Part shown: piece after piece, positions 12,536 to 24,329 of the stretch
Layout of the letters: the number at the start of each line of letters is the position of its first letter
Position numbering within the stretch: position 1 is the first letter of the stretch
Assembly: GCA_021307315.1 (NCBI GenBank)
Contig: JAJSPD010000009.1
Span: forward strand, 682,001 to 746,000
Reading direction: 5' to 3'
Origin: Bisporella sp. PMI_857
Lineage: Eukaryota; Ascomycota; Leotiomycetes; Helotiales; Helotiaceae
Length of the DNA stretch: 64,000 nucleotides
Notes under the pieces: generated by a model
What the model was told of the DNA's origin: nothing
Databases searched by the model: none
Seen by the model: the letters and a program-made list of their open reading frames with translations, nothing else
Program-made: the position numbers and the translations under genes

Positions 12536-12900
12536 TTACATCGTAATGGCAGAGAGATGCAACAATATATGATCATGCGCCTTTTCATTGGAGTAGGCAG
12601 GCACTTCAGAATTGTACTCGGCTTAAGATGCGCCAGAGGGGCTCGCCTCAGATCCTCTTTACTTATTCATGAGCTATAATAGTGCTAAGATCGTGATCTT
12701 TGACTCCTACTCTAGATTTGTTTGGTATCAACAAAAGACTCAAGAGAATGACTCTGTTACGCGGGTTTAAGATGAAGGGGTAAAGAGATTGTCCACACTA
12801 ATTTTCCGTGAGCCAATCGCACCCATGCTTATCAACCAGCCCCAGTCTTGGACATGTGCACGTTACACAAGGCAAATGCACAATTGAACAGAATCGACGA
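12536..12900. other. intergenic / promoter of C2H2 gene
   Basis: No separate gene seen. The frame of the C2H2 gene stays open back to 12808 without an ATG, so an additional 5' exon is possible; GTGAGC at 12808 resembles a donor. Confidence 0.4.
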
Positions 12901-14591
12901 ATGCTCGCGGCGCAGATTCCCTTCCACAGCCGTTATAGCTTTGTTCCTATGGCGGGCAAAATTGATACTCATAAGCTCCATGTTGATGATCCAAGCTATG
13001 GCGCAAATGAGGAGTGCACGGAGGACGGCTACTTCTGCGAAGATCCTGAATGCCTGTCCAAATACCCACGTCATACGTTTTCGAACCGATCGAAGCTTAA
13101 GTTAGAAGATTTTATCGCCACAAAGTTTATTAACGAATGTCTGCTAACCCCTGCGTAGCAAGCATATAAATGGGCATAGAAAGCCATTTACATGTACACA
13201 GCCAGGTTGCTTAAAAAGTTTTTCTCAGAAGCAGAATGTCGATCGGCATGCCCGGCGTCACCATCATGAGGCTAGCAGTGCAATAGAGTTCTATCATTGC
13301 ACTACTGACGAATGCAAATATGCCAGCACCGGCAGCCGAAGAAAGAGATTTGCTCGAATAGACCAAGTGAGGGAACATATAAAAGATTACGGACATTATG
13401 GGCCGCACTCGCCAATGCAACGGGAAAAGCGCCCTGGAAGCCCTCTACCGGCGAACCAGGCTGTCATTTACTATATTGAAAAATGGACATCTAAGAAGTC
13501 ATCTCAAATTTATCGTGTCGCGCTTTCACTTTGTTTTCACACTTCCAAAACAAAACTTTGGCATTTAGATGATACTAGGGATATCTTCATCCGAGTGCCT
13601 GATTCTCGGTTGTCTTTGCTACCAAGTGATGGCCATCAATGTACTGTGAGCGAAACCTGCTACTATCAATCATTTTGGCCAACGAGCATTCCGATAACCT
13701 TATTCAAATCTGATAACGATCGACGCGAGCATGAACATCGGGCGCATTCCTTGGGAGCACAAGCGATCTCATCTACTGAGTACCAGATCCTAGAGGCAGA
13801 TAATGGCTTCTGCCGCCTGCCTTTCGCTCAAACGCTAGAGGATATGCTAGCTTCAGAATGTCTTCCACCGGAATCGATGTTCCCACTAGATATTGCTCAT
13901 GAAACCTCGTATATCTTCAATTTTGAAGAGAGCTCTATCAAGAATATTGGTGTTGCTGCAGAGGAAGCCTCCATGTTGGACTCTCGATATCACCAATCGT
14001 TTGGGGAGGAACTTACTTTGTCGGACCAGAGATTCGTCGAAAGTTATCATTCTGCAAAGTCACACCAAGAGTAAGACTTTGGACGGTGCTTCAACCTACA
14101 AATCACTAACATTTATTTCCAGTAGCACTACAACTTGTGAAACATGCGGTAAACACTTCAAGAGGAAGGGCGATTTACTTCGACATACACATGCTATCCA
14201 TCAAGGTCAAACGAATTACAGCTGTAAAATTTGCTTCCGAACATACTCTCGAAAAGATAAAGTCTTAGAGCATCTACGAAATGTTCATGGAAAAGACCGC
14301 GAAACTTCCAAGAAGCTTTGGGAAGAAAAATCGAAATCGTCGCTTCAGCGGACTATTTCGGTAGGCGTGGCTCCAGGTGAGACATTATTAGATAGCCCGC
14401 CTGAAAACAACGCCGATATGTCATGGGTGACCGAAGCAACGAATAGATCCACACCCACGACTGATTCGATGTTTGATACTACTCTTAGAATAAATTTCAG
14501 CGGTGATGTGTCGTCTGGTGAGGTGGATGGGGCAGTATCCTGCGAAATTGTTAGCGCGTTGGATGAAGGTTATGCCGATCAACAGCGGTGA
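12901..14591 (+). CDS. C2H2 zinc-finger protein, five fingers
   Basis: Likely nuclear DNA-binding regulator. Exons 12901-13100, 13159-14070 and 14123-14591, 526 residues. Two N-terminal fingers: CEDPEC with its His pair completed by splicing (SKLNKHINGH), then CTQPGC..VDRHARRHH. A third, longer one reads CTTDEC..REHIKDYGH. After a roughly 200-residue spacer come two classical fingers: CETCGKHF..RHTHAIH and CKICFRTY..EHLRNVH. The first intron has a TGCTAAC branch point and the second CACTAAC, and both restore a zinc finger or its frame. Start uncertain: ATG 12901 is the first in-frame ATG, but residues upstream remain open. The split finger arrangement resembles fungal C2H2 proteins of unknown role next to heterokaryon or signalling genes; targets unknown. 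Confidence 0.85.
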
Positions 14592-15431
14592 AATCTGCAA
14601 CCTGCGCGCTGGGTATTCTCTGCAATGCCCATAAAACACTATTAGCGAGAGTTCTAGAAGAATTCGGTGTGCTTTGGAGTTCTGAGCCGGGACTTTTATT
14701 GGTATTCTATCAGGTCATTGGCAGCCATCTAAACTAATTCAGACGACGAATAGGTGTCAGACTGAGATGAATAACTGTAGGTTGTGTAAGATTAATGAAT
14801 GGATAATGACAGATGGTCGATGACTACGAAAGAGGATGGCTGACTTTGGGTAGCACATCGGATGATTATAAATGTTTATAAAGTCTTTATGGATTTATAT
14901 CTGTTAAATGAGAGTGATAAAACAAGTATCCCTAACATTAATCGGTATTGGAGCTGATATCTGTTCTGTACTTTATACAATTTTATAGCTTCAGCAAAAC
15001 AACGAAATATCTCATCGATAATTTGATCATTAATTGAATTTCTCGTAGCTGAATCGCCACTTATCACGAGCCCCACTTGTGTGTGTACGTGCTCAAAAGA
15101 GACACGAGATATAATCTTGCGGCACAAATGTGATGGTACAGTAATTTTTTATTTTCCCCCCATATTTTAGAAAATACTTGAAATAATCCACGCAAAAACT
15201 TACTAACCTATTCAATACCGAAGCGTTCTAGCTTAGCACCTTTCGCCTCCCTGGTCGAGTCTCCTTAGCTCAGGGGTATCTCGTTAATATTAATACCTCA
15301 ATTCTAAGGCTACAAGGCTACATCACCAAGCTTTGAACATCGAGAAAAAAGTGAAGCTCATCATCATCCCAAGTTCACCCCAATAACCAACCACAAATAC
15401 CCATCCGCAACAGCCAGAGAATAAAAAAAAT
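14592..15431. other. intergenic
   Basis: No gene recognised. The last 150 nt before 15432 are CA-rich and pyrimidine-biased, consistent with the 5' UTR of the TOM6-like gene. Confidence 0.5.
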
Positions 15432-15755
15432 ATGCCACCACGTCAGCAACGCGTTGCCATTGAGAAGGCTGGTGCTCGTCGTACGAATAACAAGGGATAT
15501 GTTGCGAGTGTCTACAGCACTTTGACATCGCCTGAGAATGCAAGTGTGGTGAAGAGTGTTGCTATCTTTGGTGTATGTTTTGTCTCTCGATTTGTGGCTT
15601 CCGGAGAAGGTCATCGCGATTGTCTAATTGAAAAGCTGAGATTAAGAAAGATGAGAAAAGAGCACCGGTTATGGACATTTGGCTAACATCAACTCTCACA
15701 GGCCGCAGTTGCAATCTTCTCGAGTTCCTGGAGCGAGTTCTTGTTGCCTCCGTAA
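15432..15755 (+). CDS. tom6: TOM complex subunit Tom6-like
   Basis: Small subunit stabilising the mitochondrial outer-membrane TOM import channel. Exons 15432-15572 and 15702-15755, 64 residues. It has a basic, hydrophilic N-terminal half (MPPRQQRVAIEK), the TLTSPENASVVKSVAIFG segment, then a single C-terminal membrane anchor made by splicing (AAVAIFSSSWSEFLLPP). The intron has GTATGT, a GGCTAAC branch and CACAG acceptor. Length and the tail-anchored layout match fungal Tom6. The unspliced frame reads on without a membrane tail, supporting the spliced form. Identification is by recollection of the family pattern; another tail-anchored small mitochondrial protein is the main alternative. Confidence 0.65.
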
Positions 15756-16748
15756 GTTGGCCCCGGAGGAAGCTACAAGGTATTCACCTAACCGGATCTA
15801 GTCTGTGAGCGACGTGGTTGTCAGGCGAAGGCGATTATGAGGCTGGGGCGGATGGAGAAGTAATTCGATATTGGCATCATTGTAGCAGCAGCAAAAATGT
15901 ATAAAACGGGCGGTGGTATCGAATGTATCATATAACGATGGTAGATCCTAGGGGTTGAGTGTAAGAAAATGGGTTGGGCCAGGCATCATTGGCGTTACGA
16001 GTTAATGGATCTCAGCTTTCACCACTCATGCACTCTCTTTTATATTGTGCGTGTGGATTCCTTCGGGATATCAGCATGCACGTCCCAACGTCCTCAACCT
16101 TCGGGCTTGCATGTATTTGCTTTTTGGACTGTTAAGATTGGAGTGCAAAAGACAAGCTTCAGTCCGGCGAATATTATGTCAACTTTACTCGAGTGAGGTT
16201 TGGCACTACAACAAGGAACCTTTTGCTTTTATTCACCTCAGCCTAGAGTCCTTAACGTATCTGTTTGTCACTACGCCTGAAAGATCTCGTCCGCCATGTT
16301 CGCTCTTCTAAGAGCATCTCAACAAGTTCTTCATGTACGTGCCTTGGATGACAATGCTCGACGTCCACTGGTAGCGTAGATATCAGTTATTGTGTAAATA
16401 GGTTGAGATACTTGGTTGCAGGAACGAACCTGCTGAAGCTTTGTTCTTTTGAGTATAAATGACCGCAAGATTGCTAATAAGCGTAGAGGTTAAGCCAAAA
16501 CTCCAGAGCTTTGATATCGTTGGAGGTGACGACAAAGGACCGTATATTAGAAGTACTAGGTCTCTACAAGCACTATTGCTCACCCATTGTCAGAATTACT
16601 AGTAACATCTAATTAAAAATACCGATGTTTCATAGCGTATCATTGATATATGCTGATTTCCTCGAAGAGACTATTACAGATGGTGCCTTCATAAGGCATC
16701 AGAGGCAGCTCAGCGTTACCGTTTGTTTCGTATGCCCTATTAAAATTT
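15756..16748. other. intergenic
   Basis: No supported gene. Likely holds the 3' UTR of the TOM6-like gene. Confidence 0.45.
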
Positions 16749-16901
16749 CTGCAATGCAACATCAACATTATCAGGTGGCTTTCGAAGTAACTTTAACTTT
16801 TCTCCCTTCGGGATCAAGCGAAGCCCCTGTGTAACATAAGAATCCTTCGACAAAAGATCGTCCACCAGGTCATGGTAGCTCATCGCAGAGCTGTGGTAGT
16901 G
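16749..16901 (-). pseudogene. decayed fragment of the F-box gene at 22-24 kb
   Basis: About 150 nt align by eye with 22621-22816. Shared blocks include catcaacatnatcaggtgg, gatcgtccaccaggtca and catcgcagag. On the minus strand both encode a HYH(T/S)SAM(T/S)Y-DLVDD segment followed by a LLRKPPD(D/N)VDVALQ segment. An internal stretch of roughly 40 nt is missing from the fragment. Flanking sequence does not continue the parent gene, so this is a relic rather than a paralogue. Many substitutions read as C to T or G to A, for example the parent caaccctaaccc against taactttaactt. Confidence 0.8.
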
Positions 16902-17476
16902 AGCCCCTGTGCAAAGTAGAGCATGCCACAGAGAATCAAGGCTTATTTGCAACAACTCCATTGATGAAGAGAGATTAAGCCCATCACTACGGCCGCATTT
17001 ATTGTGAGACTGGTTTATGAGCAAATAGTCTCTTGAGTGAATGAGTACTAGCCATGCCTGCGTTTCAGCCACTGTGAATGCCTCCATAGCCTCATTATGG
17101 CATATATGGCTGATAGTTGCTTGAAAGTAAAGAGTACAGAATGCATAGACATAACTCTGTCTGAACTATTCGTACTGATCAAAGTTGTAACAAGCATGGA
17201 ATGGTACAGGGTCCCCTACCAAGAGCAAGGTGAACTAGAACATGAAATTACACAAGCATTGTATCTTAGAAGCCACTCTGGTCGGAAGTCACTTAATGCT
17301 TTAATAATGATGTGCCCATTGTCATGAACGACTGTTATTGTGTTATCAACATTCCGTCGAGAATTGAATCCCTTAAACTATTCCTCTGTAGAGAGATTTG
17401 TCCTGCCCAATAATGTACACATTCCATGATCATTACAACATAAATTCAGCGCCGGCTCCCGTTCCGATCCAGTCAA
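16902..17476. other. intergenic
   Basis: Nothing recognised; the minus-strand open frame continuing to 17087 beyond the relic has no match to the parent gene. It includes the 3' flank of NFS1. Confidence 0.45.
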
Positions 17477-19263
17477 TCAATGTTGACTCCACTCAATGCT
17501 GTCAAGATCAATCCCTTCCTGCACAAGCTCCCAGAGCGGACTCAATTCTCTTAAGAACGTGACTCGCTCTGTGACCGCCTTCAAGACATAGTCAATCTCA
17601 CTCTCAGTGGTGAATCTTCCAATACCAAATCTGATACTGCTATGTGCGCTCTCGTCGCTGCTACCGAGGGCCCGGAGAACATAACTTGGTTCAAGAGATG
17701 CTGACGTGCAAGCACTACCGGAAGACAGAGCAATATCTTTAAGTGCCATCAAAAGAGACTCTCCCTCAACGTAGGCAAAAGAGACATTCACACATCCAGG
17801 ATAAGAACGTACTCTATCTCCATTTTGGGTAGTGTGCTCCATGGCCAAGAGACCACTAAGAAGTCTCTCGGAAAGCTTCCTGATACGCTTGGAATCGTAC
17901 TGTAAAGCTGGTTAGCATAATTCCAAAGATACGTAATGCAAATAGTTTGAGCAAAGTATTATCTTCAGAAAAGGTACTGTTTCTCGTCAAGGAAGCCTCA
18001 ACTTGCAAGCAAGGAAGTCACTAGGAAAGCCATGCATATGTAAAAGTAGATCATCATAATAGGGAAGATGCGCGAAAATGGACAAAACTCACAGATAGCT
18101 CCTCTCTCGCGATTCGGCAAGCTTCTCCGAACCCGACGACTAAAGCAGGGGCAAGTGTTCCGCTCCTCAGACCTCTTTCTTGGCCACCTCCACTGATTAT
18201 TGGATCGATCCTCACCCTAGGCCGCCTTCGAACATAACAGGCTCCAATTCCTTTTGGTCCATATATTTTGTGTGATGAGATAGACATCAAGTCAATGTTC
18301 ATTGCGTTCACATCCAATTCTATTTTGCCTACGGCCTGTGCGCCATCGGTATGGAAGAAGACCTTTTTCGATCTGCAAAGCTTGCCTATCTCTGAAAGAG
18401 GCTGGATGACTCCTATTTCGTTATTTACAGCCATGATACTCACAATTGCAGTATCCGACCGGATCGCTGCCTCAAGCTCTGCCATGTCGATCAAGCCATT
18501 GCTCTTGACCGGCAAGTATGTAACATCGAATCCTTCATCTTGTAGATGTCGGCAGCTGTCTAAAACACATTTGTGTTCTGTCTGAGTGGTAATGATGTGC
18601 TTCTTCTTTCCGGAACGACCAAAGAATCTCGCTACACCTTTGATGCTCATGTTGTTACTCTCAGTAGCGCCGCTTGTGAAAATAATCTCTTTTGGGTCTG
18701 CGCCAATCAACTTGGCAATATGTTCTCGTGCCTCTTCCGTAGCCTTATCTGTTTCCCATCCATATGCGTGTGTTCTAGAATGGGGGTTTCCATATAGTCC
18801 AGAGTAATATGGAAGCATTGCATCTAGTACACGAGGATCCAAAGGAGTTGTAGCCTGCATATCAAGATATATCGGTCTTTGCCCTTCGTCCATAATCGTG
18901 GCTTGCTTGAGGACGCCTATACGGTTTGTTATGGACATGCTTGGTAGTATATGCAAAAGACATACCTGCCATAGGGCTCATCATTGCATCGGCCTCAACA
19001 TTTGTTCCCGGCACAATCCGCTGGTTCGGCAACTTGCCAGTCTCCTGGTAAAAGGTCTTTTGGTCTGCCCGGATCACGGTATCCACGTTCACCGATGCAC
19101 TATCTTTCTTCGTCTCTGAGACATATCCCCTCCTTGATATTTTTTGATTCTTTATGGCCGCCAGTCTCTGGCCAGAGCTTCTCAAAAGTCCTGCGGAAGA
19201 GCCTGAAGGCTTCAAGCAGAGGCGTGAAGCCTGCCGCAATGAGGTTGTTGCTATGGTTGACAT
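17477..19263 (-). CDS. NFS1: mitochondrial cysteine desulfurase Nfs1
   Basis: PLP enzyme releasing sulfur from cysteine for iron-sulfur cluster assembly on the scaffold, and for tRNA thiolation. Exons 19263-18966, 18916-18093 and 17899-17477, 514 residues. The N-terminal 50 residues are Ser/Arg/Leu-rich without acidic residues, a mitochondrial presequence. The enzyme core starts at [20 protein letters not shown] and contains [12 protein letters not shown], the substrate region SGATESNN, the cofactor-proximal [10 protein letters not shown], the PLP lysine in [10 protein letters not shown] and the mobile catalytic-cysteine loop [10 protein letters not shown]. Length equals that of fungal Nfs1. 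The first splice (18966/18916) gives the usual [13 protein letters not shown] link. ATG 19263 was chosen because the further upstream frame starts only at a GTG. It is divergent from the RVS167-type gene. Confidence 0.96.
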
Positions 19264-19770
19264 TTTCCTGGTGAACAATGAGTTTGATGAAGAGGAGGCA
19301 ACTGATTTATTATACGGATTAAAATGTACTAGGGTGCTTCGCTGATTCACAAAGTTAAGCAGCGTGCTCGGTCAATATCTGATTGGTCTAGAAGCGCATT
19401 ATGACGAGTTATGAAAGGAAGTGGGGCAAACACAATTCATCCCACATTTCGACTTCAAGATCATGCTCGGATTCGTACGGATTGGTTTAATGTCAGTAAT
19501 TACTTGTTAAGAACGCCTTCTATACCTTAGCGAGTATCACTTTAATCTAAGGGTTTTAAAAAACAACCTGCGAACGACAAGTTCGTGGCTCAGCCACTTG
19601 TGGCAGCGTCATCATCGTGAACGCATCCGGCTTGCCTGCGCCGAGAGGACTAAAAGACAAACCACATCCTGATTATATCTCGGTCGCCAACAACACTCGT
19701 CCTTACATTCAACGCCATCTTCTAGGCCCGTTTATATCCCAGTGGACTTTCAAATACTAGGCACCAGGAA
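19264..19770. promoter_or_regulatory. shared divergent promoter NFS1 / RVS167-like
   Basis: 507 nt separate two start codons pointing away from each other. No other gene is visible, so control elements for both must lie here or inside the genes. No specific factor site is claimed. Confidence 0.6.
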
Positions 19771-21234
19771 ATGAGCTTCAAAGGCTTCCAAAAGAGCGTC
19801 ATTCGGGTATGCTTCCATGGTGGAGGGGTAACCACTATTGAGCAACGAAGTGACTGACCAGAAACGCAGGCGCCCCAAACGTTCAAGGCAAAGTTCAACT
19901 TGGGAGAGATTACAAAGGATGCCGTATACCTAGACGCTGAGAGACGCTTCCAGGAGCTTGAAACAGAGACCAAGAAACTCCACACTGAAAGTAAAAAGTA
20001 CTTCGATGCCATTAATGGGATGATGACGCACCAGATTGAATTTTCGAAAGCCATAAAAGAGATATATCAACCTATATCTGGAAGGCTATCAGATCCGGAT
20101 TCTATCATATCAGAGGGCAATCCAGAGGGTATCCAAGCTTGCGAGGAGTATGAGGCTATTGTAAAGGATTTGCAGGCAACCCTGCAACCTGAGCTAGAAA
20201 TGATTGAGACAAGAGTTATCAAACCTGCAGATGAACTTTTGGAAATCATCAAGGTCATTCGCAAATCTGCCGTAAAGCGAGACCATAAACAGCTCGACTA
20301 CGATCGACATCGTACAACGCTCAAAAAGCTACAAGATAAGAAGGACAAGAGTTTGAAAGACGAGAAGGCGCTGTACAAAGCCGAAAACGATGTCGAGCAG
20401 GCGACTCAGGAATATAACTACTTCAATGATCTGCTCAAAGACGAGTTACCCAAGCTCTTTGCGCTCGAGCGCGAGTTCATTCGACCATTGTTCCAATCCT
20501 TCTACTACATGCAGCTGAATGTATTCTATACATTGCACGAGAAGATGCAAGGATGCGACATCGGCTATTTCGACCTGACCTTAGATATCGAGGAAGCATT
20601 CGAGGCCAAACGAGGCCAGATTCAAGAACAAGCAGAAGCATTATCGATTGTAAAGTTCAAGACCACCGGCCAAAAACGGCCTCCAAAGTACGGAGCCGGC
20701 AGGCTGGCTCTCGAGGATCGCAAATCTGCTTCAGGCAGCTCGAAACTAGCTATTGAGGCAGGACCTAGTAGTAGCACTAGCAGCAAATTCGGCTCTCCTT
20801 CGTTACGGCCTGGGTCTGAAGAATCAGAGAAGCCCCCACCACCCTATTCGAGCAACTTGTCTCCCACTAGTGGCGAAACGAGCGTCATGAGAGCGAGCTC
20901 GACAGGAAGCGCATGGGGAGCTGCTGCAAAGGCGAAAGGTGCTGCCCCCCCACCACCTAAGCCGAAGCCTAAGCCTTTCAGGCTCAGCGGTGCTCCCGCG
21001 CCGGAGACTGTCACGGCTCTGTATGATTATGAGGCTCAAGCGGAGGGAGACTTGAGCTTCTCAACTGGAGATGTAATCGAGATTGTAACGAGGACGGACA
21101 ATAGTAACGAGTGGTGGGTGGGAAAGCTTAATGGACGGCAAGGCCAGTTTCCAGGTAATTACATCTACATTCCGCTTAGTTACGGTATAACGAAGCTCAT
21201 GACCTGACTTGTCCCAGGGAACTACGTGCAATAA
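19771..21234 (+). CDS. hob1: BAR-SH3 amphiphysin-like protein (Rvs167/Hob1 type)
   Basis: Membrane-curving protein acting in endocytosis and cortical actin organisation. Exons 19771-19806, 19870-21154 and 21218-21234, 445 residues. The first 12 residues (MSFKGFQKSVIR) form the amphipathic start and join APQTFKAKFNLGE after splicing. A BAR domain covers about residues 20-250 (AERRFQELETETKKL, YYMQLNVFYTLHEKM). Then a Ser/Pro linker (EKPPPPYSSNLSP, GAAPPPPKPKPKP) leads to a C-terminal SH3 domain, residues about 385-445, with ALYDYEAQAEGDLSF, EWWVGKLNGRQGQFPGNYV. The last intron is needed for the normal SH3 end: unspliced sequence gives GNYIYIP and an extended tail. Length and order match the Rvs167/Hob1 family. 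Whether a fungal paralogue pair (Rvs161 type) is elsewhere cannot be seen. Confidence 0.95.
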
Positions 21235-22084
21235 GAGATAGGAGAAATCAAGTAGCAAAGAAGGCAGGACGTTACGATGTTCCAGCCTCCACATTCTGGT
21301 CTACAACTCGCTCGTGCTTAAGCGTTGATATTTAGGGGCTTAGACATTGCATAACGGCAAGCAACGCCTGTGTTGTTTTATAAAATAATATAAGCACGTG
21401 TTACATAAAGTTTCATCAATTCAAGGGTCAGCCCATGGCCGCCTTCCCAATCATTTCACTTATCATGATCACTTGATCATGGTGTATAAGCTCGTGTCAC
21501 CCTTGTCGATAGGCGATGAGAAATAAGGCGTACTAGGCAAATTTTTCAAAGGCAAATGGTATGCAGGAACAGCAAACTATCTGCCGCATGTTGATCATGT
21601 TCGTTTGCCTCGATGCTCTGAACGGTGGGGGGATGATTGTGGCTGACAAGGAAGGCGGCTGCCTCGTATGCACCCATGCGTGTCCTCTGAATGAATAATC
21701 CCAATTCATCAATTCTTTATATTGACGTTGTACCATGTAGAAGCACGATATCATGGGCACTGCGAGATTTTTGGTGGGGGCCACAAAAAAGATGGTGTAG
21801 AGCCGCAGAGAAGCTGGGCAACCCTGCACACCATGGATAACCACATGGTCAAAAGAAAAAGAAAATCTGCCTTGACCTCTACTAGTTGGCTGCATGCTTC
21901 ATTTTATTGCCGAATTGCGGAGCTTGTGCTACTCTTACAATCATCGATGCAGCACAATACGAATATTATGTATTTGGGGGCTGTTTCTCAGATTGTTTTG
22001 CTGCTACAGCGGTAAAGACGTAAATGTACCATTGGTACTATGGTTCAAGATGATGGAAGAAGCTTTTGATCTAGAGCTTTCCCC
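21235..22084. other. intergenic, convergent 3' ends
   Basis: Space between two convergent genes. No coding frame with a recognised domain; presumably 3' UTRs. Confidence 0.5.
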
Positions 22085-24329
22085 TCACTTTCTGGGCTTT
22101 CCAAAGTAGAATCCAAGTCCAATGTCAAGATACATGGCTTTCTCCCGGCTTACCCAACTTCTTGGTACCCCCACTGCCTGTCGCCTGATTGCGCTTCCAA
22201 CGTCGACCCTTTGCAAAGGTGAACATTTTTCCTTTCCTTTCCCTTTGCTGTCTATCACAACCGTCCTATTGATTTCATCCACGTCAATATACTGATCTTC
22301 AAATTCGCCCTGCTCAGAACGACCAGAGGCACGGCCATCAATATGCGGTCCTTCACCCACACCTTTTTCCTTCATTCTACTCCACGTCTTCAATCCTGCA
22401 AGCTTGATGGAAGGATCGAATCCGATAAAGATCAAGGCTCTTGGTGCATTGCAACCACCAGTAGCATAGACAAGACTCCGTTCATCCATTATGCCTTCCA
22501 CATTTCCGAGATGAGTAGGTGGGTTCAGTAATCTGTAGACAGCATCCCAGTCATTATTGGATTCCTCTGGATCTAAAGCTGGGGGCCAATATTGAATCTT
22601 TTGCTCCTGGTACATTTCCTGCAATGCGACATCAACATCATCAGGTGGCTTTCGAAGCAACCCTAACCCTTCTTCCCCTGGATTGAGCGGGTGGACTAGG
22701 GGCGGGCCGAGCTTTCTAGATCCGGCTCGGAGACGAAGCCGCTGTGTACAATAAAGATCCTCTGGCAAGGGATCGTCCACCAGGTCAAAGTAGGTCATCG
22801 CAGAGGTGTGGTAGTGACGCACACGGCACTTGGCCAGAGTTATTGTCGGTCGTGATGAGCCATCTTGTCCCCTATGTATGTTCTGTGCGTATCGTGGGGG
22901 TGGAGGCATGTAGAAAGGATTATCCTCAGGCTGTAACAGCTTAATGAGCGGATCGTTCGGCAAGGAAGCGCGATCGTGAGGGACTTTACTCGGGCCAGAC
23001 GATACAAGGGACGAAGAAGTCGCCAACGTCGCAGAAGTAGATGATGATGATCCAAGAGATGAGGCCCCAGAGTCAGTTGTACCAGTACCTATGGTACTTA
23101 GGAGAGCAGAAAAGCCAACCGAGGATGTAGAAGAACATCCAAACTCGTAACACTCGTCATTGTGAGATGCTTCGGGAAACTTAATGTCCGTGGTATAATA
23201 GCTTCTTTGGCTCTTACTGGTGCCAAGGTGCCATTCTTTTCGAGATTCCACGATCTTGATATCGCCAGTTATCTCATCAACGTCGAGGCGCAAATTTGTC
23301 CAGCGGTCATCTATGGGGCCCTCTTGATGTTGCCTTCGCCACATCTGTTCCTTGTCTGATCGTTCCAAAAGATCCTGACAAGGAGAGTTAAGTGGAAAAC
23401 GAATGCAATGGTAATACGAGGTCCAGTCTATTTCTTCCTCTTCGAAAGACGTCTGGTTTGAGACTGCATAGAAGTAATCCTTGTAAAACTCGAAACATAC
23501 TGTTGAATGAACCTCTGAGCCCACGATATCTGGCAAATGGATTTTCTGATCAAACCATTTTCTTGTGCTGAAATTGTAACCATGGACCACCCATTTCTTA
23601 TGCCCATCATGCCCAAGTTCGGAATGAGTCCCATAGTATAGAAACTCCTTATTATTCCGTACGAGGATCTTGTCCGTTGAGGCCAACTCTTGCCTAATCA
23701 GTATTTTTCCAGCGTAAATATCAAATGAAATTAGCCATACGCTTTCGTCCTCATCAGAGGACCTATATATACTTGATATAATGCCATCTGAATAATAAAG
23801 TAACCTGAAAATGCCTCTGGTACTGCTATTTTCTGGTAGCGCTCGAGTAAGAAGTTTGGGAATACTGATCACATGCTCCAGTTGATGAGAGTTGTGTAGA
23901 TCTAATACCCGAATACTTTCATCCAATACGTAGCTCAAAACGCCATTCGTGTAGATGAATGCATCTCCCAAGCCAACCATAGCCACTAAATAGGGGCATG
24001 CGGTGGCAATGGCGTGTCGTCTCTTCACCGCTCTTCGAAGTGCTGATGCGCTGCTGGTGCCGGCTGACGATGCATCATATGCTTCCTTGGAGTAGCCTAT
24101 CTTCGACTAATGCTTGTCAGCACCTATGTACGTAGTCTGCGTAACAAAGCAAAGTTTTCGCACATGAATTTCAACAACGAACCTGAATCGTCAATTTGCA
24201 GATGCTCTCTTCTTGAACTAAGAACAGCAATCCTTTGCATGTTATTGCCAGGTTAAATACATCCTCGAGGTCGACATTCTCAATGATGTTGGACAAGACC
24301 TCATATGGTAATGATGCTAAACGACCCAT
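22085..24329 (-). CDS. F-box protein with long variable C-terminus
   Basis: Probable substrate-recognition subunit of an SCF ubiquitin ligase. Exons 24329-24183 and 24106-22085, 722 residues, joined in phase 0. The first exon encodes the F-box: RLASLPYEVLSNIIENVDLE, then DVFNLAITCKGLLFLV. The following 300 residues are rich in short aromatic/hydrophobic strands (VLSYVLDESIRVLDL, VWLISFDIYAGKIL, WVVHGYNFSTRKWF) and could form a beta-propeller. A Ser/Thr-rich low-complexity linker follows, then a conserved-looking tail with YFDLVDDPLPEDLY. That tail is the part found as a decayed copy at 16749-16901. The intron has GTTCGT donor and ATTAG acceptor. No specific substrate can be proposed. Confidence 0.8.
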
